Source: Zunongwangia endophytica
GTDB lineage: Bacteria; Bacteroidota; Bacteroidia; Flavobacteriales; Flavobacteriaceae
NCBI RefSeq assembly: GCF_030409505.1
Contig: NZ_JAUFPZ010000002.1
Location: 2,549,501 to 2,613,500 of the forward strand
Length of the DNA: 64,000 bases
Direction of reading: 5' to 3'
Shown in pieces: positions 28,176 to 36,562 of the stretch. Below the pieces are notes generated by a model. It was not told where the DNA came from, ran no database searches, and saw only the letters and a program-made list of their open reading frames with translations. Both the position numbers and the translations under genes were made by a program. Each line of letters starts with the position of its first letter. Positions within the stretch are counted from its first letter, which is position 1.

Positions 28176-29188
28176 TGACGCAAACTCGATTTTCTGAAGT
28201 ATTTTGGACTAACCCCATACTTTTCCTTGAAGATTTTAGAAAAATAACTTCGGTTATTAAGTCCTATAGAAACGACGATTTCAGAAATATTTCTTTCTGA
28301 AGTCATAAGCATTTCTTTTGCCGCTTCAAGTTTTCGATGCTGTATATACTTATTCACCGTAAGATCGTAAACATACTTAAAACCTTCCTGAAGTTTATTT
28401 ACATTGGTTCCCGCTTCTTTGGCTAATGCTTCAACCGTAAGATTAATAGCAAGATCTCCCTCTATCCTTCGAGCTACGTAATTCACTTTCTCAATATCCG
28501 ATTTTCGAAGAATTTGAGGCAATTTATCTTCCGTCTCATCATCCTGATATTGGTCGATTTGCACCACCAACATTTCGAAAGCTTTACCTTCAATAAAGAT
28601 GGAACGTAAAAATCCAGAAAAATCTTTAGTTGCCATTTGATCCATTAAGTCTGCCGACTTTAAACTATAATTACCCTGATAGAAGAATTCTTTTTCAGAC
28701 ACCTGATCTTTAAAAATCTCTTTCAGTTCAGGTTCTATACCCTGAAATTGATAATTATCCCGATTAGAAAATACCGAACGTATAATTTCTAAACTCGATA
28801 CATGGGCAGCCACATCTTTTTTAAAGCTAAGCACATGCCCTCTATAACCACTACTCGAAACTATGATATTTTGAAAGCTATCTATAGTTACGCTTTCATC
28901 TGAATTTTCAAAACAATGCTCTACGCTACCCTGAGAACAAAAGATAAATTTTAAAGGATGGATAGAATTTAATGTAAAATGAATATCGATATCCTCTAAA
29001 AATTTACAGTTATAAGTTATAATCCCGATGCCTGAATTAAAGCTGGAACCCCTTATATAACCTTCACCTATATGCTCAGGTATTTCTATCTTTAATTCTC
29101 CCGAAGCGTTTTCAACCGGAGCTCCAAAGCAACTAGAAATATCTCTAATAATATCGTTAACGGGTAAAGTTTTGACATCTATTCTCAT
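28163..29188 (-). CDS. AraC-family transcriptional regulator
   Basis: The protein has 341 residues. The N-terminal 230 residues are a beta-rich domain without a recognised ligand pocket. The C-terminal HTH_18 region (residues 235-335) includes LTVEALAKEAGTNVNKLQEG for the first helix-turn-helix. The second is ISEIVVSIGLNNRSYFSKIF, followed by KEKYGVSPKYFR. The gene is convergent with the LytTR gene and divergent from the arsenosugar cluster across a 500-bp gap, so it could control either neighbour. Effector unknown. Confidence 0.9.
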   Translation of the reverse strand: MRIDVKTLPVNDIIRDISSCFGAPVENASGELKIEIPEHIGEGYIRGSSFNSGIGIITYNCKFLEDIDIHFTLNSIHPLKFIFCSQGSVEHCFENSDESVTIDSFQNIIVSSSGYRGHVLSFKKDVAAHVSSLEIIRSVFSNRDNYQFQGIEPELKEIFKDQVSEKEFFYQGNYSLKSADLMDQMATKDFSGFLRSIFIEGKAFEMLVVQIDQYQDDETEDKLPQILRKSDIEKVNYVARRIEGDLAINLTVEALAKEAGTNVNKLQEGFKYVYDLTVNKYIQHRKLEAAKEMLMTSERNISEIVVSIGLNNRSYFSKIFKEKYGVSPKYFRKSSLRQDQD

Positions 29189-29513
29189 AAAATTTGAAGC
29201 ACTGTTATAAAGCAGCCATTGCTATTGGTAGGTTATATTAGTTTTAAACAAACGCATTACTACGTTCGAACTATAAAATTAATATTTGAAGCGAAATAAT
29301 CATCGTAAATGTTAAATTTATTTGCTTTCAGTTATTAATAATACGTAAAACGTTAGCCTTTTATAGGCGATCAAAACAATATTAAATCATGCCGTAAGCT
29401 CAGTAAACATGGCGCAAATTGCAATTCCTTTGATATTTTATAGCTCTAAAGTACTTAAATTTAGTCAAAGATTAACATTTACCAGGAAGTTTCGTTAACT
29501 CAATTTTAACTAA

Positions 29514-29538
29514 GTTATACTTAGCGGAGTAAGCTAAC
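29514..29538. promoter_or_regulatory. Inverted repeat, candidate operator
   Basis: GTTA-TA-CTTA and TAAG-C-TAAC flank GCGGAG, giving eight matched base pairs with one offset. It lies about 130 bp upstream of the likely -7 box of the arsenosugar cluster. It may be an activator site or an RNA hairpin. This is inference only. Confidence 0.3.
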
Positions 29539-29668
29539 CCTTCAAATTAGCAAACTGAATAGTGCTCATTCAATCTTAGCATTTGTCAAAATCTTCAAAT
29601 TATCATTTGGAAAGATCAACCAGCGACATATCTGTTTTAAAAAAATAAGCTTTGGATTATTGAAATTG

Positions 29669-29676
29669 TATCTTTA
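29669..29676 (+). promoter_or_regulatory. -7 box (TATCTTTA) before the arsenosugar cluster
   Basis: It matches the Bacteroidota TAnnTTTG box at seven of eight positions and lies 13 bp before the ATG at 29690. This supports the ATG and not the TTG at 29660 as the start. A clear -33 TTG at proper spacing is not seen, and the leader would be very short. Confidence 0.35.
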
Positions 29677-29689
29677 CAAAAAAACTATT

Positions 29690-30025
29690 ATGGCTAAGAA
29701 TTATTACGATCCTGCAGATTTAAGAAAGTTTGGTGAAATTACAGATTGGAGCGAAGAACTTGGAGAAAAGTTTTTTGACTACTATGGGAAAGTTTTTGAG
29801 GAAGGAGCACTCTCTGCACGAGAGAAATCTTTAATCGCTTTGGCTGTTTCGCATGTAGTAAAGTGCCCTTATTGTATCGATGCCTACACTAAAGACGGCT
29901 TACAACGAGGAATAACAAAAGAAGAAATGATGGAAGCCGTACATGCAGGAGCAGCAATAGAAAGTGGCGCGACTCTTGTACATGGTGTACAAATGATGAA
30001 TAAGTATAATAAACTAAGCATGTAG
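29690..30025 (+). CDS. AhpD-like protein of arsenosugar clusters (TIGR04030-type)
   Basis: The product has 111 residues from MAKNYYDP, preferred over a TTG 30 bp upstream. It is a carboxymuconolactone-decarboxylase fold with the CxxC redox motif in HVVKCPYCIDAYTKDGLQRG and the downstream MMEAVHAGAAI helix. Proteins of this form are annotated as arsenosugar biosynthesis-associated peroxidase-like. The substrate is unproven; the motif suggests a thiol-disulfide or peroxide-handling role. It is the first gene of the cluster, 52 bp before arsS. Confidence 0.85.
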   Translation: MAKNYYDPADLRKFGEITDWSEELGEKFFDYYGKVFEEGALSAREKSLIALAVSHVVKCPYCIDAYTKDGLQRGITKEEMMEAVHAGAAIESGATLVHGVQMMNKYNKLSM

Positions 30026-30077
30026 TGAATTAATTGCTTACGCTATTTATTTCAACTTAAATCGCAAAACAATTTTT

Positions 30078-31133
30078 ATGTCTTTAAAATCCCTAAAAGG
30101 AAGGAAAGATGATTTATCCAGCCCACATCGTCAGCTGGAAATTTTGAGTGAAGGAATGTTTGAAGAGGGAGAACTCCCAACTTTTAAAGATAAAATTGCT
30201 AAAACCGGACATTTCCCCTTAAAACCAAAGAAACTCGAGATACTTCAGCTGAATCTGGGTTATATGTGCAATCAGGTTTGTTCACACTGCCATGTTGATG
30301 CTGGGCCAGATCGTAAAGAGATCATGACCAAAGAGACGATGATCCAATGCCTGGATGTAATAAAAAATACAGGAGCACACACTTTAGATCTTACCGGTGG
30401 TGCGCCAGAGATGAATCCAAATTTTAGATGGTTTGTAGAAGAAGCGTGTAAAGCAGGGATCAACGATGTTATTGTGAGATCTAATCTTACCATTATTCTT
30501 GCGAATAAAAAATATCATGATCTTCCAGATTTTTTCAGAAAACATAATGTTCATGTTATTTCCTCTTTACCATTTTATAAAAGAGAAAAAACCGATAAAC
30601 AACGTGGTAGTGGTGTTTTCGATAAATCTATTAAAGCTTTACAAATGCTAAATGCTGTTGGCTATGCGCAACCAGATAGCGAACTTAAGCTAGATTTAGT
30701 TTATAATCCTGCCGGTGCATTTTTACCTACCAATCAAGATGCGATGGAAAAGGACTTCAAAAAAGCATTAAAAGAAGATTTCAATATCGATTTTAATAAC
30801 CTTTTTGCCATTACAAATTTGCCAATTAGCAGATTTTTGGAATATCTAATTGCTTCAGAAAATTACGAAGATTACATGTATTCTCTAGTAGACGCTTATA
30901 ATCCTACAGCTGTAGAAAATGTAATGTGTACCAACACCATATCAATCAGTTGGGATGGTTGGCTTTATGATTGCGATTTCAATCAGATGCTAGAGCTAAA
31001 AGTAGACTCCAAAATAAAACACATCAGCGAGTATAACGAAGATATTTTGAACGATAGAAATATTATCATTTCGCAGCACTGCTATGGTTGTACTGCAGGT
31101 GCTGGTAGTAGTTGCCAGGGTTCTACAACCTAA
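30078..31133 (+). CDS. arsS: Arsenosugar biosynthesis radical SAM protein ArsS
   Basis: This 351-residue radical SAM enzyme has the CX3CX2C cluster motif in GYMCNQVCSHCHVDAGP (Cys64/68/71), then DLTGGAPEMNP. The C-terminal Cys-rich tail is CYGCTAGAGSSCQG (Cys335/338/346). This C-terminal domain is diagnostic of the family once called rSAM/selenodomain, which includes selenoproteins; here Cys codons are used throughout. ArsS is known to attach a 5'-deoxyadenosyl group to dimethylarsenic, giving the arsenosugar precursor. Neighbouring ArsM would supply the dimethylarsenic. Confidence 0.93.
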   Translation: MSLKSLKGRKDDLSSPHRQLEILSEGMFEEGELPTFKDKIAKTGHFPLKPKKLEILQLNLGYMCNQVCSHCHVDAGPDRKEIMTKETMIQCLDVIKNTGAHTLDLTGGAPEMNPNFRWFVEEACKAGINDVIVRSNLTIILANKKYHDLPDFFRKHNVHVISSLPFYKREKTDKQRGSGVFDKSIKALQMLNAVGYAQPDSELKLDLVYNPAGAFLPTNQDAMEKDFKKALKEDFNIDFNNLFAITNLPISRFLEYLIASENYEDYMYSLVDAYNPTAVENVMCTNTISISWDGWLYDCDFNQMLELKVDSKIKHISEYNEDILNDRNIIISQHCYGCTAGAGSSCQGSTT

Positions 31134-31296
31134 TTGTATTTTGAGTTAGAATAGATCGACGTTTAATGAGATTATCGAATAACCAGTTCCCAAATTTCAC
31201 AAAATATTAGATACATTTTAGATATATCATAGTATATTGCTAAGCATGCGTATTACCTGAAGAATAGCAAACTTCAGACTTAAAATCAGCGATTTT

Positions 31297-31917
31297 TTGG
31301 CAGAAACAACGACTTCAAAAAACTTACTTCTAATTTTTACTCGTAATCCAGAATATGGTAAGGTAAAAACCAGACTTGCCAAAGATGTTGGCGATCAAAC
31401 AGCATTAGAAATTTATCGATTTTTATTAGATCATACCGTAAAAATCACAAAACCTATTTCTGCGGAAAAAAGAGTATATTATTCCGAAGAAATAAAAACT
31501 AGTGACCTCTGGAATGCTGAAATTTTTCAGAAGAAAAAACAATACGGTACAGACTTAGGAGAGCGAATTAAAAATGCTTTTGCTGAAGGATTTAAAGATG
31601 GATACGAGAAAATCGCCATTATTGGTTCCGATTTATTTGATATCGATAGCAAAGACTTAGAAAAAGCTTTTGAAGCTTTAGAAAGTAATCAGGTTGTCAT
31701 TGGCCCCGCAGAAGATGGTGGTTATTATTTGCTTGGGATGACACAGCTTAGGGAAGAACTTTTTGAAAATAAAACCTGGGGAACCGATACGGTGCTAAAA
31801 GAAACCAAAGAAAACTTAACAAACATAAATTATAAATTACTGGAAGAGCGGAATGATGTAGATTACTATTCAGATATCAAAGATCATCCCGCTTTTAGTC
31901 AATTTTTTACAAAATGA
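31297..31917 (+). CDS. TIGR04282-type arsenosugar transferase (DUF2064)
   Basis: This 206-residue protein has a nucleotide-sugar-transferase-like fold: LLLIFTRNPEYGKVKTRLAK at the N terminus, KIAIIGSDLFDI near residue 107, and GPAEDGGYYLLGM near 147. Family members were named rSAM/selenodomain-associated transferase 1 and are now tied to arsenosugar synthesis. A TTG start is used: the frame has a stop at about 31258 and no ATG between. The stop overlaps the next gene by 4 bp. The donor and acceptor are unknown. Confidence 0.88.
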   Translation: MAETTTSKNLLLIFTRNPEYGKVKTRLAKDVGDQTALEIYRFLLDHTVKITKPISAEKRVYYSEEIKTSDLWNAEIFQKKKQYGTDLGERIKNAFAEGFKDGYEKIAIIGSDLFDIDSKDLEKAFEALESNQVVIGPAEDGGYYLLGMTQLREELFENKTWGTDTVLKETKENLTNINYKLLEERNDVDYYSDIKDHPAFSQFFTK

Positions 31918-32732
31918 AAATGACAGACGCAATTCAGGAATCCACAGATTATCTCAAATCTAAAGGATTTGAAGCTCCCGAAATCGGAATTATTTTAGGA
32001 ACCGGACTTGGGAAATTAATCGACGAAATTGAAATAGAATACGAAGCCAGCTATAATCACATTCCTTACTTTCCAACCGCTACGGTAGAATTTCATAAAG
32101 GAAAATTGATCTACGGAACATTAGAAGGTAAAAAAGTAGTGGTAATGCAGGGAAGATTTCATCTTTACGAAGGCTATACTTTACAAGATGTAACTTACCC
32201 GGTACGCGTAATGAAGCGTTTAGGAATTAGCAAACTTTTAGTTTCTAATGCAGCAGGTTCTATTAATTTAGACTACAAAAAAGGAGAACTAATGCTTATC
32301 GACGATCACCTTAATTTCCAAGGAGGATCACCATTAGCTTTTAAAGGCGTAGAGCATTTAGGAGAACGCTTTGTAGATATGGCTCAACCTTACGACGCTA
32401 AGATGAATGCCACAATGGAGAATGTTGCAAAAGAACACGGAATCAAATTGCACAAAGGCGTTTATGCTTCTGTTTTAGGTCCGCAATTAGAAACCCGTGC
32501 AGAATATCGATTTTTGAAAATAGCAGGAGCAGATGCGGTAGGAATGAGTACTGTACCCGAAATTATCGTAGCGAATCATCTTAATATCCCGGTTTCCGCA
32601 GTTTCTGTAATCACCGATGAAGGTGATCCAGATAATTTAAAACCGGTAGAAATTTCAGAAATTATTGCTATGGCTGAAAAAGCCGAACCGCAAATGATCA
32701 CTCTTTTTAGAGAAGTTATAAAAACACTATAA
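31914..32732 (+). CDS. punA: Purine-nucleoside phosphorylase
   Basis: The protein has 272 residues with the PNP family-I motifs IGIILGTGLGKL (phosphate loop), MQGRFHLYEGY, SNAAGSIN and the purine/ribose block GMSTVPEIIVANH. In arsenosugar clusters this enzyme is thought to split the adenine from 5'-deoxy-5'-dimethylarsinoyl-adenosine, leaving the arsenic-carrying ribose for glycosyl transfer. Ordinary purine salvage is also possible. It overlaps the preceding gene by 4 bp and is followed 3 bp later by arsM. Confidence 0.93.
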   Translation: MKMTDAIQESTDYLKSKGFEAPEIGIILGTGLGKLIDEIEIEYEASYNHIPYFPTATVEFHKGKLIYGTLEGKKVVVMQGRFHLYEGYTLQDVTYPVRVMKRLGISKLLVSNAAGSINLDYKKGELMLIDDHLNFQGGSPLAFKGVEHLGERFVDMAQPYDAKMNATMENVAKEHGIKLHKGVYASVLGPQLETRAEYRFLKIAGADAVGMSTVPEIIVANHLNIPVSAVSVITDEGDPDNLKPVEISEIIAMAEKAEPQMITLFREVIKTL

Positions 32733-32735
32733 GCA

Positions 32736-33707
32736 ATGAGCAGCTATCTGGAAACCACAAAAAATGTTTATAAAGATGCGGCGCTAAAGCCAGATGTTGG
32801 TCTTTGCTGCACTACCAATCCAATTTGGGAATTGCCGGGTTTAAAAATCCCGAAGATTATGCAGGAGATGAACTATGGCTGTGGTAGCACAGTGCATGCA
32901 CGAGATCTATCCAAAAATCCAAAAATTCTCTATGTTGGTGTTGGCGGCGGAATGGAATTATTACAGTTTGCTTATTTTTCCAGACAGCAAAACGGAGTTG
33001 TTGGTGTCGATGCAGTAGATGAAATGCTGGAAGCATCAAGAAAAAACTTCAAAATTGCTGAAGAACAAAATCCGTGGTTTAACTCCGATTTTGTGGATTT
33101 AAAAAAAGGCGATGCTTTACATCTTCCGGTAGAAGATAATACTATTGATGTAGCAGCACAAAACTGTTTATTCAATATTTTTAAGACTGAAGATCTTAAA
33201 AAAGCCATTGAAGAAATGTATCGCGTTTTAAAACCGCAGGGTAAATTGGTAATGAGTGATCCTACTTGCGAGCAGCAGATGAATGATGAGCTTAGAAATG
33301 ATGAACGTTTAAGAGCGCTTTGTCTTAGCGGTAGTCTACCAATTAAAGAATACGTAAAAGCCTTAACCGATGTTGGTTTTGGTACCATTGAAATTAGAGC
33401 CAGAAAACCCTATAGAATTCTAGATCCTAAACACTATCCTACAGAAGAATTAGTTTTTATCGAATCTATAGAAGTAGCAGCCATTAAAGATCCAATGCCA
33501 GAAGATGGACCTTGTATTTTTACAGGTAAGGCTGCGATCTATTATGGTGATAACGATCATTTTGATGATCAAAAAGGCCATATTCTTCTTCAAAATCAAC
33601 CTTTAGCAGTTTGTGACAAAACAGCTAAAGCTTTAAAAGATCTAGGAAGAAATGATATTTATATTAGCGAATCTACCTTTCATTACGATGGTGGAGGCTG
33701 CTGTTAA
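32736..33707 (+). CDS. arsM: Arsenite S-adenosylmethionine methyltransferase ArsM (arsenosugar type)
   Basis: The protein has 323 residues. An N-terminal Cys pair (GLCCTTNP, Cys24/25) precedes a SAM-binding Rossmann core (ILYVGVGGGMELLQF). The two distal Cys residues are Cys144 (AAQNCLFN) and Cys196 (LRALCLSGSLPI), at the spacing of the arsenic-binding pair of ArsM proteins. A C-terminal extension ends in GGGCC, adding another Cys pair. It methylates As(III) stepwise to dimethylarsenic, the ArsS substrate. Confidence 0.92.
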   Translation: MSSYLETTKNVYKDAALKPDVGLCCTTNPIWELPGLKIPKIMQEMNYGCGSTVHARDLSKNPKILYVGVGGGMELLQFAYFSRQQNGVVGVDAVDEMLEASRKNFKIAEEQNPWFNSDFVDLKKGDALHLPVEDNTIDVAAQNCLFNIFKTEDLKKAIEEMYRVLKPQGKLVMSDPTCEQQMNDELRNDERLRALCLSGSLPIKEYVKALTDVGFGTIEIRARKPYRILDPKHYPTEELVFIESIEVAAIKDPMPEDGPCIFTGKAAIYYGDNDHFDDQKGHILLQNQPLAVCDKTAKALKDLGRNDIYISESTFHYDGGGCC

Positions 33708-33724
33708 TCCAACAAACTTAAAGT

Positions 33725-34540
33725 ATGCGCAGCATGAGAAATCTTTATATGCTTAAACGAATATTGATCACGGCCATTTTCCTTATTGGTTTGAGCGGCT
33801 GCGCTTTATTTTCGGCTGCTGGTTTTTCCAGTAAAGGATTACCGCATTCTAATGTAAAAGGCGAATTAATTTCGACCTCATCCAATACTTCAGTTAATAT
33901 TGACCATTCTGGCTGGCATAATTTGCTACAAAAACATGTGAATGAAAAAGGACTGGTAGATTACGAAGGTTTCAAGAAAGATCGAAAAGCCTTAGACAAA
34001 TATATCGTGATGCTCTCCAAAAATAAACCAGATAACAGTTGGTCTATTCAGGAGCAATTAGCGTATTACATCAATACTTATAACGCGAACACTGTTCGGC
34101 TAATTTTAGATAATTACCCGGTAAAAAGTATCAAAAATATCGATGGTGCATGGACTAAAGAATTTGTAAGCATGGGCAATAAGCAAATTTCTTTAGGAGC
34201 TATAGAAAACAGCATTTTAAGACGAATGAAAGAACCAAGAATTCATTTTGCTATTAACTGCGCATCTATTTCCTGCCCTCGACTTTTAAATGAAGCGTAT
34301 ACCGCAAGCGCAATCAACGAGCAGTTAGAATACGCAACACGATCTTTTATAAATTCAGATAAGAATAATATTAAAAAAGAATCTGCTCAACTCTCCAGAA
34401 TATTCGATTGGTATAGCGGTGATTTTACAGTAAAAGGTAATACTCTTGGGGAATACATAAACCAATACAGTAATGTGAAAATGAAAAATTGGAATAATAT
34501 TTCTTTCAAAGATTATAACTGGAATCTGAATAAGCAGTAA
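33725..34540 (+). CDS. DUF547 lipoprotein
   Basis: The protein has 271 residues. A lipobox (GLSGC) gives an export signal from the start chosen here (33725) or from the Met at 33749. The DUF547 core has LAYYINTYNANTVRLILD, then HFAINCASISCPRL and FDWYSGDF. DUF547 proteins recur in arsenosugar clusters, but their activity is unknown; the fold is suggested to be peptidase- or transglutaminase-like. The Cys residues in NCASISCP are the obvious catalytic candidates. It lies 17 bp after arsM and 2 bp before the glycosyltransferase gene. Confidence 0.85.
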   Translation: MRSMRNLYMLKRILITAIFLIGLSGCALFSAAGFSSKGLPHSNVKGELISTSSNTSVNIDHSGWHNLLQKHVNEKGLVDYEGFKKDRKALDKYIVMLSKNKPDNSWSIQEQLAYYINTYNANTVRLILDNYPVKSIKNIDGAWTKEFVSMGNKQISLGAIENSILRRMKEPRIHFAINCASISCPRLLNEAYTASAINEQLEYATRSFINSDKNNIKKESAQLSRIFDWYSGDFTVKGNTLGEYINQYSNVKMKNWNNISFKDYNWNLNKQ

Positions 34541-34542
34541 AA

Positions 34543-35334
34543 ATGAACATTAGCATCATTATTCCTGTTTTTAATGAAGAGCAGAATATTGGATTGCTTC
34601 TAGATCTTTTATTAGATTCAAGTACACAACCTCAAGGTAAGCCCATGAGGGATTGGTCGGAAATGAATTTCAAATTTCGAAGCAAACCTCGGAGTATTAA
34701 ACACTTTGGCGGTGCCAATAAAGAATTTGTAGATGAAATTATAGTTGTTGATGGTGGTAGCGACGATCGCACTATTGAAGTTGCTAAACACTACGATAAG
34801 GTAAAAATTATTTCTTCTGAAAAAGGGCGGGCAAAACAAATGAATGCCGGAGCCAAAATCGCAACATCTGAAGTTTTATATTTTCTACACGCCGATAGTC
34901 ACCCACCATTTCATTACGACTATCACATTATTAGCTGTATTAAAAATGGCAATAAAGCGGGTTGCTTTTTAATGAAATTCGATAAAAATCATTGGTGGTT
35001 AAAACTGATGGCGCAATTTACCCGACTAAATCATCGCTCCTGTCGTGGTGGCGATCAATCGCTTTTTATTTTAAAGGATCTATTCTTCAAACTCGGTGGC
35101 TACAACGAACAGTATATCGTTTACGAGGACAACGAGTTTATTGGAAAACTATACGATGAAGGTGAATTTACTGTCATTAAAAAATGGGTTACGACCTCAG
35201 CAAGGTTATACGAAAAACTAGGCGTTTGGCAAACTCAATGGCTTTTTTGTCAAATTTACTGGAAGAAATTTAAGGGCGATTCACCAGATCAGCTTTACAG
35301 TTATTACCAGTCTAAAGTCAATTCTTCAAACTGA
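34543..35334 (+). CDS. TIGR04283-type GT2 glycosyltransferase of arsenosugar cluster, with insertion
   Basis: This 263-residue GT2 protein has IIPVFNEEQNI at the N terminus, VDEIIVVDGGSDDRT, FLHADSHPP (the metal-site DxD equivalent) and GGDQSLF. It is longer than the roughly 225 residues usual for this type. The excess is residues about 28-61 (34624-34725), rich in Arg, Lys and Pro, between the first helix and second strand. These bases contain CCTCA...TGAGG inverted ends, as if a small DNA element had inserted in frame. It overlaps the convergent GH113-like gene by 17 bp. Confidence 0.87.
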   Translation: MNISIIIPVFNEEQNIGLLLDLLLDSSTQPQGKPMRDWSEMNFKFRSKPRSIKHFGGANKEFVDEIIVVDGGSDDRTIEVAKHYDKVKIISSEKGRAKQMNAGAKIATSEVLYFLHADSHPPFHYDYHIISCIKNGNKAGCFLMKFDKNHWWLKLMAQFTRLNHRSCRGGDQSLFILKDLFFKLGGYNEQYIVYEDNEFIGKLYDEGEFTVIKKWVTTSARLYEKLGVWQTQWLFCQIYWKKFKGDSPDQLYSYYQSKVNSSN

Positions 35335-36361
35335 ATTTTTTGTAGTTCAGTTTTACAATTTCTTCGGCTTTTTTATTTTGAGGCGTAAATCGATCGTTTT
35401 GTTGTCCGCCGGCACGTGGATGATCATGATGCCACTTCCAGAGAAAACCACCTGCAAACCAATTTTCAGTCCAAAATTCATCGTAAATCACCTGTAAAGC
35501 GTTTGCCTGTAGTTCTTCATTTAGGTTTTTTGGAACTTCATCATTACGCCTAACTGTTGATGCTTTCCATGGCTCCTTCGTTGCGAAATTAACATTGCGA
35601 TATCCATATTCGGTAAATATCACCTGCTTTTTATATTCCGAAGATAATTTCTGAAGCATTTTTTTGTGCGATTTCCAACCTTCGATGAGCTCGTCTTCAG
35701 TAGGATTTTCTTCTTCACTTACAGGAAAATAAGCATCTACGCCAATAAAATCGAGTTTATCCCATAGTTCAAATTGGTCAACTTTATCCCAATTTTCAGC
35801 ATAAGTGATCTTTCCAGAATAAACTTTTCGTACTTCAGCGATCATCCTTTGCCAAAATTCGGGTCTTTTTTCAGTAAAATTATAAAGCTCGGTTCCTATG
35901 CAGAATAGTTTAATTTGTTCTTTTTCTGCCAGTTCCGCATATAACAAAATATATTCTAGATAGTTATTTTCAAACTTTTCCCAATTTGCTTCAGAAGACA
36001 TATTTAAATCGCCCGTAAACTCCCCGTGCCAAATCCAAATTTGAGGTTTCAACATGATTTTTAGTTCATTCTCCTGAAGTAACTTTATACTTTGCTGCAC
36101 GCCGCCTACTCGTTCTCCCCACCATTGCCGCTCATGATTAAAATGCAACCGAGGACTTTTTAAATCCTGAAGAAAAGCAAACGGCATCAAAGCTACAGTA
36201 TTAGCATTTACATTTTTAAGCGGAAGAATATGCTCGTTTTTTAAAGAATCTCGAGATGCCACTAAACTTAATCCGTTATATTTTTGTTCGGGATAATCGG
36301 GCTGGCAGCTCAGGCAAACCATGCAGCAAAAAAAGAAACAGTACAGAAAATTAATTTTCAT
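35318..36361 (-). CDS. GH113-like TIM-barrel glycosidase, lipoprotein
   Basis: The protein has 347 residues with lipobox CLSC. The barrel shows MLKPQIWIWHGEF, LFCIGTELYNF (candidate acid/base Glu), KLDFIGVDAYFPV and VIFTEYGYRN (candidate nucleophile Glu), closing with GGFLWKWHHDHP. This matches GH113-like barrels, whose tested members act on beta-1,4-mannan. It is the only minus-strand gene between the arsenosugar cluster and the redox/glycosyltransferase group, and its 3' end overlaps the arsenosugar glycosyltransferase. A link to the mannose PUL is possible but untested. Confidence 0.68.
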   Translation of the reverse strand: MKINFLYCFFFCCMVCLSCQPDYPEQKYNGLSLVASRDSLKNEHILPLKNVNANTVALMPFAFLQDLKSPRLHFNHERQWWGERVGGVQQSIKLLQENELKIMLKPQIWIWHGEFTGDLNMSSEANWEKFENNYLEYILLYAELAEKEQIKLFCIGTELYNFTEKRPEFWQRMIAEVRKVYSGKITYAENWDKVDQFELWDKLDFIGVDAYFPVSEEENPTEDELIEGWKSHKKMLQKLSSEYKKQVIFTEYGYRNVNFATKEPWKASTVRRNDEVPKNLNEELQANALQVIYDEFWTENWFAGGFLWKWHHDHPRAGGQQNDRFTPQNKKAEEIVKLNYKKFSLKN

Positions 36362-36562
36362 AGAATACCTGGTTTGTCTATCTTATCATAATTGGAATGG
36401 TACCTGTTTTATTTTGAAAAGCTTGCATCCTTAAAATTAAGATTTTTCTTTTTTTAACTGCTTTTCTTTCTTTCGAAGTTAAGTTAATTCTTTACTTGCG
36501 ACTAAATTTTAGCAACATCACAAATTTTAGAAACTTTCACTAACACCACAGCTGTAAAAACC

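Larger units (their letters stand above)
29189..29689. other. 501-bp divergent intergenic region before the arsenosugar cluster
   Basis: No gene is supported. It holds the promoters of the AraC-type gene (minus) and of the arsenosugar cluster (plus), the inverted repeat at 29514-29538, an 8-bp GTTCGAAC palindrome near 29265, and the -7-like box at 29669. Its length is unusual next to otherwise compact genes and suggests multi-site regulation. Confidence 0.6.

Noticed and set aside
29409..29498. 29-codon plus-strand frame starting MAQIAIPLIFYSS in the region before the arsenosugar cluster
   Set aside because: It is short, has no promoter box or terminator of its own, and such frames are expected by chance in 500 bp.
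32972..33388. 138-codon minus-strand frame within arsM
   Set aside because: It is antisense to a strongly supported ArsM with all expected cysteines.
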